A stretch of DNA of 64,000 nucleotides from Thiosymbion sp942492625 (lineage in GTDB: Bacteria; Pseudomonadota; Gammaproteobacteria; Chromatiales; Chromatiaceae): contig CALOFM010000029.1 of NCBI GenBank assembly GCA_942492625.1, positions 15,618 to 79,617 on the forward strand, written 5' to 3'. A model generated the notes under the pieces. That model ran no database searches. It saw only the letters and a program-made list of their open reading frames with translations, and was not told the DNA's origin. How positions within the stretch are numbered: the first letter of the stretch is position 1; each line of letters opens with the position of its first letter. Of the stretch, positions 36,389 to 44,889 are shown piece by piece. The position numbers and the translations under genes are program-made.

Positions 36389-36827
36389 GGTGACGGACGA
36401 TCCAGCGGGCGGCGTAGTCGCGGAGCGCGGCAAGGTCGCAATCGGCCGCGGGACGGCGATAAACCCCGACGGTGAGTTGTTCGCGCACGGTGTCTGGCAT
36501 GACCTCAGGACATTGCTCGGTGAGCCAGTCGAGCCACGCGGCACCGGTCTTTCCAGCGATCACCGGACGGGGTGCGGCGGCGAGCGCGGTGCGGCGGAGG
36601 AGCTCTGCGATGCCGGCGGGATCATTGACCGAGGCAAGCTCGCGCAGGGCCGCGCGACGATAGGCATTGGCACGCCAGTGTTTCCAAGCTCGATGAACGA
36701 GAATGAGAACGAGGACGACGAGGATGCCGCCGACGACATACCAGCCCGGCGCCGGCGGCCACCAGGACACCTCCGGCGGGAGCACAAGGTCGTGCAGGCG
36801 GTCGAGACTGGTGGCGGCTTCTTTCAT
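36363..36827 (-). CDS. DUF4381-domain membrane protein
   Basis: A 154-residue protein with one transmembrane helix (WYVVGGILVVLVLILVHRA, about residues 28-46) after a short N-terminal segment ending PPEVSWWPPAPGW, the mark of DUF4381. The cytoplasmic part is helical. Such genes sit between DUF58 and batA in many Bat operons. The start overlaps the DUF58 stop (ATGA). The last residues and the stop come from the heptamer repeat. Confidence 0.85.
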   Translation of the reverse strand: MKEAATSLDRLHDLVLPPEVSWWPPAPGWYVVGGILVVLVLILVHRAWKHWRANAYRRAALRELASVNDPAGIAELLRRTALAAAPRPVIAGKTGAAWLDWLTEQCPEVMPDTVREQLTVGVYRRPAADCDLAALRDYAARWIVRHHRPLTTDH

Positions 36828-37759
36828 CGGGCGGCGAGGTGTTGGCCGAAGAGGTCACGCAGTTGATCGGCGACGGGCTCGGCGGTGGAGACGGGAATCA
36901 CCGGCACCCGCAAGGCACGGAAGATCTCCGTCCACTCGTCCAGTTCGCGCGCGAAGACCTGACGAAAGGAATCGGCGAAAGCGGAGCCGGCAGGAATTTC
37001 CCAACGGCTGCCATGGTCCGTCGCGATCATTCCGGGCTGACCGACGAGGGAAGCGCCCAGCGGATCGTAGGTCAGCACAGCCAGCACGTCGTTGTGAGCG
37101 GCAAGCAGCGTGGCGAGGCGCTGCGTCTCGTCGTCCGCCCCATCGAGATCGCTGATCAACACCACGAGATGATCGTGCGCCGCACGGCGCAAGGCGGCTT
37201 CGAGCACGCCGTTGAGGGTGACGTCGCCCTGAGCCGTCGTACCTGAAGCGGTCGTGCCAGAAGCGAGCGCCTGGTTGAAACGCACCACTTCGTGGAGCAG
37301 GCGCAGTACCGCCGTTTGGCTTCGTTTCGGGCGAATTTCGACCATCTCGGCTTCGTTGAAAACTATCCCACCCACCCGATCGCCGACGCGCAGCGTGCGC
37401 CAGGCGCCGAGGGCGGCCAGCTGCGCGGCGACGACGGATTTCATCGCGCGGCGGCTGCCGAAGAACATCGGCGCACGTTGATCCACGACGAGCAGGACCG
37501 GGCGCTCGCGTTCCTCGTTATAGACGCGGACGTGCGCAGAGCCCCGCCGTGCGGTCGCGCGCCAGTCGATGGAGCGCACGTCGTCGCCCGGCTGATAATG
37601 GCGGAGCTCCTCGAAGGCGAGCCCACGACCGCGCAGCCGCGAGGCATGCCGCCCCGCAAGCAGCGAATGGATCGGCTGGCGCGGGAGAAACGAATAGCCG
37701 CGGGCATCCGCCTGCAGCAGGATCAGCTCATCGAGCGTGATGGTAACGCGCGCGATCAT
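36824..37759 (-). CDS. DUF58-domain protein
   Basis: A 311-residue protein with the DUF58 signature GLAFEELRHYQPGDDVRSIDW (about residues 45-65) and a VWA-like C-terminal part (LLVVDQRAPMFFGS; VVLISDLDGADD). It is cytosolic, without membrane segments. DUF58 proteins partner MoxR ATPases; the pair is present here with the Bat genes. Confidence 0.88.
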   Translation of the reverse strand: MIARVTITLDELILLQADARGYSFLPRQPIHSLLAGRHASRLRGRGLAFEELRHYQPGDDVRSIDWRATARRGSAHVRVYNEERERPVLLVVDQRAPMFFGSRRAMKSVVAAQLAALGAWRTLRVGDRVGGIVFNEAEMVEIRPKRSQTAVLRLLHEVVRFNQALASGTTASGTTAQGDVTLNGVLEAALRRAAHDHLVVLISDLDGADDETQRLATLLAAHNDVLAVLTYDPLGASLVGQPGMIATDHGSRWEIPAGSAFADSFRQVFARELDEWTEIFRALRVPVIPVSTAEPVADQLRDLFGQHLAAR

Positions 37760-37782
37760 GAGTGACAGAATGAGAAAATTTT

Positions 37783-37857
37783 TACAGGAGAAAACAGAGG
37801 GAACGGAGAATTTGGGAACTCCGTTTGGTCGCTTTTCATCTCTGTTTCCTCCCGTTC
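37783..37857. repeat. Dispersed palindromic repeat, copy C (between moxR and the DUF58 gene)
   Basis: ACAGGAGAAAACAGAGG at the left and TCTCTGTTTCCTCCCGTT at the right are near complements, with an inner AACGGAG/CTCCGTT hairpin. It fills most of the 101-bp gap between moxR and the DUF58 gene. Confidence 0.75.
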
Positions 37858-37860
37858 AAC

Positions 37861-38820
<960 letters not shown>

Positions 38821-38865
38821 GGCTCTTTGTAATCGAATGCTTATGGACGGGTGCCATCCCCGCGT

Positions 38866-40575
38866 TCAGCGTGATCCAATGGCCTCGGGCAAAACCTTTC
38901 CACTGGCGCCCGAGGGGGGCTTGGCGCCGATGATGGCTGAGAGTGTTGTGGCCACATCGACCGTCTGGACTTCGCGGAAAACGCGCTGTGGCTTGATGCC
39001 TGGCCCGGCGAAGAGAATGGGTACAAAGGTGTCGTAGCGCCACGGCGAGCCATGGGTCGATGCAACGGTCAGACCGTCGAAGTCGTTGATGAAGTGATGC
39101 GGCTCGAAGACCACAAAGACGTCGCCCGAGCGCTTGGAGTTGTGATTGTTCAGAATCGAGCGGGTCAGATCGGTTTCGGGCACACGGCCTTCCATCAGCG
39201 CGGTGCTCGAAACGGCCATGGCCACGCCCTTGAACTTCATGAGCTCGTCGGCAACCGCACTTTCGACTTCGGCCTGGCTCAACCCGCGTTCCTGGATCAC
39301 CTCGCGATTCAGATACACGTACGGGTGAAAATACTCTGTGATGAGATCTGCGCCGATGCCGAAGCGCTTCTTGAGGTTGGCAATGCCCGCTTCCTTGTCC
39401 CAGGCATCGGGATTCACGAAAGACGCCTCGATCCCGTATTGGTTTATATATCCCGGAACCTCCGGGGCGCCGTGGTCGGCGGAGAGCACGACGAGGGTGT
39501 TATTCAGACCCACCTTCCTGTCCACGAAGGCCAGCAGATCCGCCAGCGTGCGGTCGAGGCGCAGCAGGTTGTCCTCCTGCTCCAGGCTCGACGGCCCGAA
39601 GATGTGACCGACGTAATCCGTGGAGGAGAAACTCACCGATAGATAATCGGTCACCTCATCCGCGCCGAGGGCTTCGTTTTCGATCAGCGCCTTGGCGAAG
39701 TCGAGAATCAGCTCGTCGCCAGCCGGACTGAGGGTGAGCAAGGTGGTGAAGTATTTGCCGTCCGCGGGACCATAGGGATGCGGAAAGACCCGGCCATAGC
39801 TGCCAAAAGCGGTCTCCCAGGGCTGGTCGTCCTGGTCGCCGAAGAGGTAAGTCCCTCGGTCGTGCAGAAGCTCCCAGCTCTTGTTGGCATAGCGCTGGGC
39901 GGGCTTGGTTGCATTAAAAGCGACCACCCACTCGGGATACTTTTTGTAATAGAAACTGCTGGTGACGAATTCGGCCTTCTGTTTGGAAAACCAGAACGCC
40001 TTGCCCGCGTGACCGGCCATGGAAACGGCACCACGATCCTTCACCGACACGCCGAAGACCTTGGACCGGCCGGCCGTATAAATCGCGAGCTCGTCGCTGA
40101 AGGTCGAGACCAGCATGGCGGCCGGCGAACGCCCGTCGGTCTTGGCCACCCTCTGGGTGGGATCGATCTCGGTGCTCTTATCCACGTCCGCCCCGGCGCT
40201 GAGCAGCGGATAACGGACATCTTCGATGTTATAGGTCAACTGCCCGGTGGCGCGATCCAGCCAGGTATTGCCGACCATGCCGTGGATTGCCGGATGGGCG
40301 CCGGTGGCGAGCGTGGCGTGGCCGACGATCGTCTCCGTGTTGGCATGAGCGTGATGAGCGTCGGCGAACACCGCGCCGTTTTCCAGCAAGTAGCGGAAGC
40401 CGCCCTCACCCATTTCCGAAAGATAGCGTCCAGGCAGATCCCCGCGGAGTTGGTCCACGGTGATCTGCAGAATGAGCCGGGGCGCGGGATCGGCAGCACG
40501 CGCAACGGTGACCGCGCAAGCCAGTGTCCCAACGAGCGCAGCCGCCAGGAAGCGTTGATTGGGCATGGTTTTCAT
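38866..40575 (-). CDS. PafA-like alkaline phosphatase superfamily enzyme
   Basis: A 569-residue exported enzyme (signal LAAALVGTLACAVTVARA). Metal ligands and the nucleophile fit the alkaline phosphatase superfamily: QITVDQLRGD (Asp41), nucleophile Thr80 in HANTETIVGHATLATG, SADHGAPEVPG and STHGSPWRYD. The Thr nucleophile and overall layout resemble PafA, a phosphate-irrepressible phosphomonoesterase. The substrate is unproven. It lies in tandem with a sulfatase of the same fold. Confidence 0.85.
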   Translation of the reverse strand: MKTMPNQRFLAAALVGTLACAVTVARAADPAPRLILQITVDQLRGDLPGRYLSEMGEGGFRYLLENGAVFADAHHAHANTETIVGHATLATGAHPAIHGMVGNTWLDRATGQLTYNIEDVRYPLLSAGADVDKSTEIDPTQRVAKTDGRSPAAMLVSTFSDELAIYTAGRSKVFGVSVKDRGAVSMAGHAGKAFWFSKQKAEFVTSSFYYKKYPEWVVAFNATKPAQRYANKSWELLHDRGTYLFGDQDDQPWETAFGSYGRVFPHPYGPADGKYFTTLLTLSPAGDELILDFAKALIENEALGADEVTDYLSVSFSSTDYVGHIFGPSSLEQEDNLLRLDRTLADLLAFVDRKVGLNNTLVVLSADHGAPEVPGYINQYGIEASFVNPDAWDKEAGIANLKKRFGIGADLITEYFHPYVYLNREVIQERGLSQAEVESAVADELMKFKGVAMAVSSTALMEGRVPETDLTRSILNNHNSKRSGDVFVVFEPHHFINDFDGLTVASTHGSPWRYDTFVPILFAGPGIKPQRVFREVQTVDVATTLSAIIGAKPPSGASGKVLPEAIGSR

Positions 40576-40685
40576 GGTTAGCGACAGGTTTCCTTGCTTT
40601 GTCCCGGGGATTGACAGCGCGGGACCGACCCTTCCCGGATCGGCCCGCGTATTTCATAGACGAAAGCCACTGATTGAGACAGCGG

Positions 40686-42239
40686 CTACTTGTCGCCCGC
40701 TCCTCTGGTGACCGCCTCCATCACGCGATCCAGGCTGAAACTGCCGGGCTTCTGGCGCGGCGGAAATTCTTTGAAGCTCTGCAGCCACTCGCCGATGTAA
40801 GAGGCGGCGGGCGCAATCATGAACATATGCTCCGCCCACCAATAGGGGTAGCCAATGGTTTCGTCCACGGCGCGCTCGAACGGATCCATCCGCAGATTGG
40901 TCAGCATCGGCGCACGCAGGACCTCGTAAGGCCGTATCCAGACGTCCATTCCATGGGCATTCTGCCTCATGAAGGTGGCCTTGTAGTTGTTGTAGCGCAG
41001 GGCCGCGACGCTGCCGTCGTCGGTCCAGTAGAGGAACTCCTCACGCGGCCACTTGTCGGTTTCCCCCTTCAGCGCCGGCAGCAGGTTATAGCCGTCGAGG
41101 TGGACCTTGTAGGTCATGTCGCCGATCTGCTTGCCCTTGAGCAGTTCTTCTTTCACATCGGGATCACCCACCGCCGCGAGCAGCGTGGGCAGCATATCTT
41201 CGTGCGAGCCGATATCGTTGATGACCGCGCCGGGCTTGATGACGCCGGGCCACTTGATCAGCGTGGGCACGCGGAAGCCGCCTTCCCATTGGGTGGCCTT
41301 CTCGTTGCGGAACATGGTCGTGCCGCCGTCGGGCCAGCTGAACACTTCGGCACCGTTATCGGTGGAATACATGACGATGGTGTTGTCCTCGATGCCCAGC
41401 TCTTTGAGCTTGTCGAGCAACTGGCCCACCATCGCGTCGTGCTCGACCATGCCATCGGCGTAAACGCCAAGACCCGTCTTGCCCTGGGACTCAGGCTTGA
41501 GGTGCGTCCAGATATGCATGCGGGTGGAATTCCACCACACGAAGAACGGCTTGTTGGCCTTGGCTGCACGGTCCATGAAGTCGAGTGCCGCAGCAGTAAC
41601 TTCCTCATCCACTGTTTCCATACGCTTTTTGGTCAGCGGGCCGGTGTCCTCGATCTTGCCGTCTGCGGAGGACTTGATCACGCCGCGGGGGCCAAACTTC
41701 TTCTTGAACTCCGGGTCCTTCGGGTAGTCAGGGCTCTCCGGCTCCTCCTCGGCGTTCAAGTGGTAGAGGTTGCCGAAGAATTCGTCGAAACCGTGGTTGG
41801 TCGGCAGCATCTCGTCTCGGTCGCCGAGGTGATTCTTGCCGAACTGGCCAGTCATGTAGCCCTGGGCCTTGAGCAGTCCGGCAATGGTCGGGTCCTCCTT
41901 CTGCATCCCTTCCGGCGCTCCGGGCAGTCCGACCTTGGTCAGGCCGGTACGCATGGGCGACTGACCGGTGATAAATGCCGCGCGACCGGCGGTGCAGCTC
42001 TGCTGGCCGTACCAATCGGTAAATACGGCGCCTTCCGCGGCGATGCGGTCGATGTTCGGCGTCTTGTAGCCCATCATGCCCATGTTGTAGGCGCTGACGT
42101 TGAACTGGCCGATGTCGTCACCCCAGATGACGAGGATATTGGGTTTGTCGGTTGCCGCAGAAGCGACTGGACCGATCAGGCAAGCTCCCAGCATGGCCAC
42201 AGCTGCCACAACCCTTTTCATTGATGTTGTTCGCTTCAT
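40686..42239 (-). CDS. Periplasmic sulfatase (formylglycine type)
   Basis: A 517-residue enzyme with a signal peptide (VVAAVAMLGACLIGPVASA). The sulfatase signature is QQSCTAGRAAFITG: Cys82 is the residue oxidised to formylglycine (C-x-A-x-R). Other metal and sulfate ligands are visible (LVIWGDDIG, GKNHLGDRDEML, YSTDNGAEVF). It probably hydrolyses an organic sulfate ester or sulfated glycan. GGGAGAAAG precedes the ATG. No formylglycine-generating enzyme is encoded here. Confidence 0.9.
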   Translation of the reverse strand: MKRTTSMKRVVAAVAMLGACLIGPVASAATDKPNILVIWGDDIGQFNVSAYNMGMMGYKTPNIDRIAAEGAVFTDWYGQQSCTAGRAAFITGQSPMRTGLTKVGLPGAPEGMQKEDPTIAGLLKAQGYMTGQFGKNHLGDRDEMLPTNHGFDEFFGNLYHLNAEEEPESPDYPKDPEFKKKFGPRGVIKSSADGKIEDTGPLTKKRMETVDEEVTAAALDFMDRAAKANKPFFVWWNSTRMHIWTHLKPESQGKTGLGVYADGMVEHDAMVGQLLDKLKELGIEDNTIVMYSTDNGAEVFSWPDGGTTMFRNEKATQWEGGFRVPTLIKWPGVIKPGAVINDIGSHEDMLPTLLAAVGDPDVKEELLKGKQIGDMTYKVHLDGYNLLPALKGETDKWPREEFLYWTDDGSVAALRYNNYKATFMRQNAHGMDVWIRPYEVLRAPMLTNLRMDPFERAVDETIGYPYWWAEHMFMIAPAASYIGEWLQSFKEFPPRQKPGSFSLDRVMEAVTRGAGDK

Positions 42240-42382
42240 CTTTCTCCCTCTTTAATGAGGACTATTGGATTAGCACAATCTCGTTGCGTTTCCAGCCTCT
42301 GACATAGACGGCCGGAATTGTAGATATTTCCTCACTCGATCATGTCGATTCCTCCTGTGCTGAGCTGCGCCCGATTAGACGG

Positions 42383-42453
42383 CTACATGGAGAACAAGAA
42401 CTGCCAAGTCAAGCTGACCTGCCAGTCCGGGGCACCGTCCGGGCGGACGGCGT
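42383..42453 (-). pseudogene. C-terminal remnant of an outer-membrane-like protein
   Basis: The minus strand encodes NAVRPDGAPDWQVSLTWQF then LFSM and a stop, matching NVVRPDGAPDWQIGFTWQF at the end of the protein at 52967-53798. Only the last 23 codons survive. It sits just upstream of the sulfatase gene. Confidence 0.75.
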
Positions 42454-42504
42454 TGCAGGATCGTAGGTCGGGTTACCGTGAAAGATGCTTGCGCGGTAGA
42501 CGAA

Positions 42505-42580
42505 CCGGGCTGTCGCCGTTCCGCCGTTGCGTTGCACAAGGAGCAAGTATAGGCACACTGCGCTTTGCCCATCCATCTTA
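42505..42580. repeat. Decayed RAYT end with REP sequence
   Basis: CCGTTCCGCCGTTGCGTTGC resembles the 3' coding end of the RAYT gene (44494-44514), and AGGCACACTGCGCTTTGCCCATCC (from 42551) matches the REP flanking that gene. It is probably a leftover of an earlier RAYT/REP copy. Confidence 0.65.
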
Positions 42581-42607
42581 CCGACGCCCGAGCGACCCGG
42601 GCCGCTA

Positions 42608-42934
42608 TCAATGCGCGGACGCGAGCTTTAGGCCGACGATGCCGACGACGATCAGACCGACAAAGAAGAAGCGCGCCAGCGTTGCCGGCTCGCCGAACAG
42701 GAGGAGGCCAAGCACGAAGGTGCCGACCGCACCGATACCGGTCCAGACGGCATAGGCGGTGCCCATCGGAATCGTCTTCTGTGCGATCAGAAGCAGCGCG
42801 CCGCTCACGACCATGCAGACTCCCGCGAACGCGATCCAGCCCCAGCGCATACCGGTGTCGGCCAACCCCAGCTTGAGCCCCACCGGCCAGCCCCACTCGA
42901 ATATCCCCGCTATAACCAGATAAACCCACGCCAT
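42608..42934 (-). CDS. Small multidrug resistance family exporter (SugE/Gdx-like)
   Basis: A 108-residue four-helix membrane protein. The conserved membrane Glu lies in LVIAGIFEWGWPVGLK (Glu13). GTAYAVWTGIGAVGT in helix 3 fits the SugE/Gdx branch that exports guanidinium-like cations, rather than EmrE. Family members work as antiparallel dimers with proton exchange. No guanidine riboswitch is recognised upstream. Confidence 0.88.
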   Translation of the reverse strand: MAWVYLVIAGIFEWGWPVGLKLGLADTGMRWGWIAFAGVCMVVSGALLLIAQKTIPMGTAYAVWTGIGAVGTFVLGLLLFGEPATLARFFFVGLIVVGIVGLKLASAH

Positions 42935-43157
42935 CGATCCACCCCCCGAGTTAAGCCACCACGATATTGGCCGGTGACGACTACACCAGCTCGATGCACG
43001 AGGATGGTACAGCGATGTGTGCCCAGCTCACATGGTCTTCAGATTCCTTGTCCTCGTTAGCTTTCCGCCCCGCACTCCTCGCCCCGGCCGTCGTTTTGGT
43101 AAATCGAAAAGGCACCAGGATCGTCGTCAACGAGGGTAGCAGTAAGCCTGTCGAGAC

Positions 43158-43200
43158 ACTAGAATCATACATACATATATGACTGTTTTATCTGCATAGG
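43158..43200 (+). promoter_or_regulatory. AT-rich region upstream of vapBC, possible promoter/operator
   Basis: CATACATACATATATGACTG forms an AT-rich stretch in GC-rich DNA, with a CATATATG palindrome, just before the AGGAG of the antitoxin gene. VapB proteins usually bind such sites to repress their own operon. This is an inference from position. Confidence 0.35.
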
Positions 43201-43207
43201 AGCTATC

Positions 43208-43408
43208 ATGCGAACTACGTTGAACATCGATGACGAGTTGCTGCAGCAGGCCAAAAACCTGTCGGGCGTCCGGGAGAAAACGGCATTGGTGCGCGAGGGG
43301 CTCAAGGCCCTGATCGAACGAGAGACTGCACGCCGTCTAGCCCGGCTCGGTGGCTCTCAGCCTCAGTTGGAGCCTATCCCACGCCGACGTTTTGAGACAG
43401 GCTCGTGA
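43208..43408 (+). CDS. vapB: VapB-type antitoxin
   Basis: A 66-residue protein: MRTTLNIDDELLQQAKNLSG then TALVREGLKALIERE, a ribbon-helix-helix antitoxin of the DUF2191 type. AGGAG lies 6 bases upstream. The stop overlaps the toxin GTG (GTGA). It should bind the toxin and the operon promoter. Confidence 0.88.
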   Translation: MRTTLNIDDELLQQAKNLSGVREKTALVREGLKALIERETARRLARLGGSQPQLEPIPRRRFETGS

Positions 43409-43806
43409 TCCTGGTTGATACCTCGGTATGGGTCGATCACTTGCGGGCAGGGGATACGCACCTGTCCGCTCTGCTGGAGCACTCGAATGTTGTGATGCAT
43501 CCGATGGTCCTCGGCGAGCTGGCGTGCGGAGACCTGAAGGACCGACGAGCACTCCTCGCGTTGTGGCGGAACCTGCCGCAACTGCCTGCGGCAACCGACG
43601 CCGAGACCCAGTTCTTTCTCGAAAGTAACCGCCTGTGGGGCATCGGCATCGGCTACGTTGATGTCCACTTACTCGCTGCCGTTTCGTTGAATCCCGAGGC
43701 CAAGCTTTGGACCCGGGACAGGCGACTGCGGGCGACTGCGGAACAATTGGGATCGGCCTTCACCGAGGCTGAGGCTCGATTCGAGAACCGCGAACGCAGC
43801 CTTTAA
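43405..43806 (+). CDS. vapC: VapC-type PIN-domain toxin
   Basis: A 133-residue PIN ribonuclease: MILVDTSVWVDHLRAG gives the first acidic residue, VLGELACGD the Glu, and GYVDVHLLAA the third Asp. VapC toxins cleave RNA, often tRNA or rRNA. It starts with GTG inside the antitoxin stop. It looks intact. Confidence 0.88.
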   Translation: MILVDTSVWVDHLRAGDTHLSALLEHSNVVMHPMVLGELACGDLKDRRALLALWRNLPQLPAATDAETQFFLESNRLWGIGIGYVDVHLLAAVSLNPEAKLWTRDRRLRATAEQLGSAFTEAEARFENRERSL

Positions 43807-43860
43807 GAGCGACGATGTCGATGATGATCAGATAAACCCACGCCATCGATCTCCCCTCTA
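43803..43860. repeat. Scar of an internally deleted SMR gene
   Basis: TTTAAGAGCGACGATGTCGATGATGATCAG resembles the 3' end of the SMR gene (42628-42657), and directly after it ATAAACCCACGCCATCGATCTCCCC matches the 5' end of the same gene (42918-42943). The roughly 260 bp between are gone. This looks like recombination at a short CAGATAA-like match. Confidence 0.7.
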
Positions 43861-43861
43861 A

Positions 43862-44010
43862 CTAGAGTGCCTTTCGGTTCAGACCACTCTCTGTTTGTAT
43901 GTCCGGGTCAGCCGTTCGCCCAGGCTCTTCAGACGCGGGCATCTTCCTGGAAAAACCAAAAGAAACCAGGATCATCAGGACAACGACACCCAGAATGATC
44001 TGCAGCGTGT
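43862..44010 (-). pseudogene. Truncated membrane-protein tail
   Basis: A frame ending at 43862 encodes one hydrophobic helix (LQIILGVVVLMILVSFGF) and a polar tail. It begins inside the REP at 44009-44039, so a small membrane-protein gene was probably cut by the RAYT/REP insertion. Family unknown. Confidence 0.4.
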
Positions 44011-44039
44011 AGGGTGGGCAAAGCGAAGCGTGCCCATCA
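44009..44039 (+). repeat. REP sequence, left end of the RAYT element
   Basis: GTAGGGTGGGCAAAGCGAAG followed by CGTGCCCATCA; TGGGCA/TGCCCA form a hairpin. It is the inverted partner of 44590-44620. Confidence 0.8.
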
Positions 44040-44053
44040 AAATCGACCATACA

Positions 44054-44581
44054 ATGACGGCATACCGACGCGCTTTCCAGCCCGGCAGCTGTTACTTCTT
44101 CACCCTGGTAACGGAGCAACGTCGCCCATTGCTGATCGACAACATCGATCACCTCCGCCGTGCGTTTCGAATGGGTATCGAGTGCCGACCGCTCCATATC
44201 GATGCAATCGTCGTGCTTCCCGACCACCTTCACGCACTGTGGCGGCTACCCGAGGGCGACACCGATTTTTCGACGCGGTGGATGCACATCAAGCGCTGTT
44301 TTTCCACCGGTCTGAAGGCAGCAGACATCTCCAATTCCAAACTGCGCAAACGTGAGAAAGGCATCTGGCAGCGACGTTTCTGGGAGCACCTGATCCGCGA
44401 CGAGGAGGACTGGCGCCGGCATATGAATTACATTCATTACAACCCCGTCAAGCACGGCTATTGCACAGCACCTGCGGATTGGCTGCACGGATCATTCCGC
44501 CGTTGTGTTGCTCAGGGGCTCTACGCCCCCGATTGGGGGCGTGAGATGCCGGTGGACTTGCGAGATATCGATTGGGAATGA
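44054..44581 (+). CDS. REP-associated tyrosine transposase (RAYT)
   Basis: A 175-residue single-strand transposase of the Y1/HUH family. The HUH motif is seen in VVLPDHLHALW. The catalytic Tyr lies in the family motif HMNYIHYNPVKHGY. Length and motifs are normal, so it may be active. The gene is flanked by inverted REP sequences on which such enzymes act (cleavage and rejoining of REP hairpins). Unlike IS200 members, RAYTs are usually domesticated and single-copy. Confidence 0.88.
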   Translation: MTAYRRAFQPGSCYFFTLVTEQRRPLLIDNIDHLRRAFRMGIECRPLHIDAIVVLPDHLHALWRLPEGDTDFSTRWMHIKRCFSTGLKAADISNSKLRKREKGIWQRRFWEHLIRDEEDWRRHMNYIHYNPVKHGYCTAPADWLHGSFRRCVAQGLYAPDWGREMPVDLRDIDWE

Positions 44582-44820
44582 CGAGAAAGATGGGCACGCT
44601 GCGCTTTGCCCATCCTACGCCGCTGCGCCTTGGTCGCGTCGGATTGCGGCGCCTTCGGCGTCGCCACCACCTCTTCGACGGTTCCGGTTGCAGGCGCCCT
44701 GTCCGACGCGACCGGCTGTCCCGATTCGTCGACAGAGATATAGACCTTGTCTGCTGCGATGGCGCCCGCCGATCCGACCAGGGCCGCCAGCAGAAAAATC
44801 CCGTTTTGCTTCAAGTCCAT
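44521..44820 (-). CDS. Small exported protein with a REP-encoded tail
   Basis: From ATG 44820 the frame encodes a signal peptide (GIFLLAALVGSAGAIAA) and a short mature part (DKVYISVDESGQPVASDRA). After QRRR it runs through the REP at 44590-44620 (MGKAQRAHLS) and into the antisense of the RAYT gene. The natural stop has probably been lost through the REP insertion. It may be non-functional. Confidence 0.45.
   Translation of the reverse strand: MDLKQNGIFLLAALVGSAGAIAADKVYISVDESGQPVASDRAPATGTVEEVVATPKAPQSDATKAQRRRMGKAQRAHLSRHSQSISRKSTGISRPQSGA
44590..44620 (-). repeat. REP sequence, right end of the RAYT element
   Basis: ATGGGCACGCTGCGCTTTGC followed by CCATCCTACGC, the inverted copy of 44009-44039. 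The two copies bound an element of about 612 bp with the transposase gene inside. Confidence 0.8.
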
Positions 44821-44889
44821 CAATTTCCACATAATCTTGCCATCCCCACACCGTTCTGCATGAATTTGACCTGCCAGGCCAGGACCGAC

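Larger units (their letters stand above)
42240..42607. other. Gap holding two remnants
   Basis: It contains the tail of an outer-membrane-like protein (42383-42453, minus) and a decayed RAYT/REP end (about 42505-42580). Otherwise no gene is seen; the sulfatase promoter should lie near 42250-42320. Confidence 0.6.

Noticed and set aside
42935..42990. A guanidine riboswitch before the SMR exporter
   Set aside because: I could not find the paired hairpins with ACGR loops or another known guanidine aptamer pattern.
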